31,190 nucleotides of DNA from UBA7477 sp045602925 (lineage in GTDB: Bacteria; Bacillota; Clostridia; Oscillospirales; Ruminococcaceae): contig JAZSCN010000022.1 in assembly GCA_045602925.1 (NCBI GenBank), positions 1 through 31,190 of the forward strand, read 5' to 3'. A program made the position numbers and the translations under genes. Below are positions 30,641 to 31,190 of the stretch, one piece after another. Each line of letters begins with the position of its first letter. Position 1 is the first letter of the stretch. The notes beneath the pieces are model-generated. The model was given only the letters and a program-made list of their open reading frames with translations, did not search any database and was not told where the DNA came from.

Positions 30641-30651
30641 AATTTAAAAAG

Positions 30652-30675
30652 GAGAATATTGTATTCTCTTTTTTT
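30652..30675 (+). terminator. Intrinsic terminator of the TetR gene
   Basis: GAGAATA-TTG-TATTCTC (30652-30668) followed by T7. Confidence 0.85.
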
Positions 30676-30682
30676 ATAAAAC

Positions 30683-30706
30683 AATAGCGACTGCACGGTC
30701 GCTATT
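30683..30706 (+). promoter_or_regulatory. Hairpin just before a strong ribosome site
   Basis: AATAGCGAC (30683-30691) pairs with GTCGCTATT (30698-30706). AAAAGGAGG begins at the next bases, so the stem could affect initiation at 30720. Confidence 0.55.
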
Positions 30707-30719
30707 AAAAGGAGGCAAA

Positions 30720-30779
30720 ATGAAAGGTGCACTTAAGACATTAAAAACATTCAAGAAAATTTCTGATAAAGGAAGGTAA
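30720..30779 (+). CDS. Short 19-codon leader-like frame
   Basis: MKGALKTLKTFKKISDKGR, with a perfect AGGAGG five bases upstream of the ATG. The peptide is basic and lysine-rich. Its last codons overlap the GGAAGG ribosome site of the next gene, which begins five bases after the stop. It may be a translational leader, or the 5' remnant of a truncated gene. Confidence 0.45.
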   Translation: MKGALKTLKTFKKISDKGR

Positions 30780-30783
30780 ACAG

Positions 30784-31190
30784 ATGGAAGGAAGGGTGAT
30801 TGACAGGCATGAACATCAATTACATACAGACTCGTTCATTGCATCCGAATGTGTGAATACGGGCAGACAGTTTGAGGTGGATTGCGTAAAGTTCTTTGCT
30901 ATTTTTTTTATGATTTGTATCCATGTTTATGAGCAATTAGGAAATTACGATTACCATACTATGATGCCTGAGGGCTTTTTTCGTAATGCGATGGAATTCC
31001 TTGGCGGTCCGATGGCAGCGCCGGTATTTATGTTTACTATGGGAATCGGAATGGTTTATACCCGTCATAACTCTCCGGGAGCGTTTATAAAGCGAGGTTG
31101 GAAATTGTTATTTATGGGATTTGCTTTGAATTTTTTCAGAGAAACGTTTCTTGAGATATTGGGGAATGTTCTGCTGGGTATGGATTACAG
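30784..31190 (+). CDS. Acyltransferase-3-like or DUF1624-like membrane protein, partial
   Basis: The frame is open from ATG at 30784 to the end of the window, 135 codons, and has no stop. GGAAGG lies eight bases upstream. After a hydrophilic start of about 32 residues come RQFEVDCVKFFAIFFMICIH, a helix entering the membrane after an Asp, as in acyltransferase-3 and DUF1624 families; then GGPMAAPVFMFTMGIGM and a basic loop KRGWKLLFMGF. The N-terminal His/Asp arrangement suits an O-acyl- or N-acetyl-transferase that modifies surface sugars. The C-terminal part is outside the window. Possibly controlled by the TetR protein upstream. Confidence 0.7.
   Translation, partial: MEGRVIDRHEHQLHTDSFIASECVNTGRQFEVDCVKFFAIFFMICIHVYEQLGNYDYHTMMPEGFFRNAMEFLGGPMAAPVFMFTMGIGMVYTRHNSPGAFIKRGWKLLFMGFALNFFRETFLEILGNVLLGMDY

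Noticed and set aside
1..31190. CRISPR array or transposase gene
   Set aside because: The short repeats are few, widely spaced and not regularly arranged; no transposase or integrase frame was recognised on either strand.

Overview
The window looks like chromosomal DNA of a low-GC Gram-positive gut-type Clostridium relative, most likely Oscillospiraceae (Ruminococcus-like). This is inferred from the AGGAGG-type ribosome sites, the TTGACA-17-TATAAT promoters, the many lipoproteins with Thr/Ser-rich linkers, and the mix of LytTR/GHKL signalling with ABC-2 transporters. No taxonomic search could be run.

Layout. 1-1095: a SAP-domain protein, then a stretch of repeats and terminators. 1096-7480 (minus strand): a six-gene operon of two lipoproteins, an ABC ATPase, two ABC-2 permeases and a third lipoprotein. 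7695-9724 (plus): a LytTR response regulator and a GHKL sensor kinase of the AgrA/AgrC type. 9725-10353: a large hairpin, a candidate structured RNA with its own terminator, and a promoter. 10354-10800: an AgrB-family peptide protease whose C-terminus looks cut short. 10816-16307 (minus): a second, GC-richer, rearranged paralogue of the lipoprotein/ABC operon. 16521-16973 (minus): a secreted-protein gene broken by two dinucleotide-repeat frameshifts. 17743-19461: a C_GCAxxG_C_C protein, an ArsR-type repressor and an ArsP-like permease. 19462-22190: a mosaic of short repeats, tRNA-fMet 3'-end relics and two small accessory genes in similar promoter/terminator frames. 22191-24499: a TSUP permease, a PfkB kinase and an XRE regulator. 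24652-26329: an SH3/CAP-domain lipoprotein and a 57-residue protein. 26633-29779: a CPA2 antiporter, trmL and pgk. 30059-31190: a TetR regulator and the start of an acyltransferase-like membrane protein.

The most interesting signal is a quorum-sensing-like regulon. Three pairs of 9-bp direct repeats, each pair exactly 21 bp start to start (the geometry of LytTR/AgrA sites), lie just upstream of promoters: one facing the first ABC operon, one facing agrB, one facing the frameshifted secreted protein and, behind it, the second ABC operon. The genes 1096-17269 can therefore be read as one system: sensing by the GHKL kinase, response by the LytTR regulator, peptide processing by AgrB, and export or self-protection by two paralogous ABC/lipoprotein modules. 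No agrD-like pheromone gene was found, agrB is truncated and the secreted protein is out of frame, so the system may be decaying, phase-variable, or using an unrecognised signal.

The second theme is a set of dispersed short elements: a 27-bp box in four copies, each followed by a different intrinsic terminator, and three tRNA-fMet 3'-end relics. They mark the edges of accessory segments and suggest repeated insertion at these sites.
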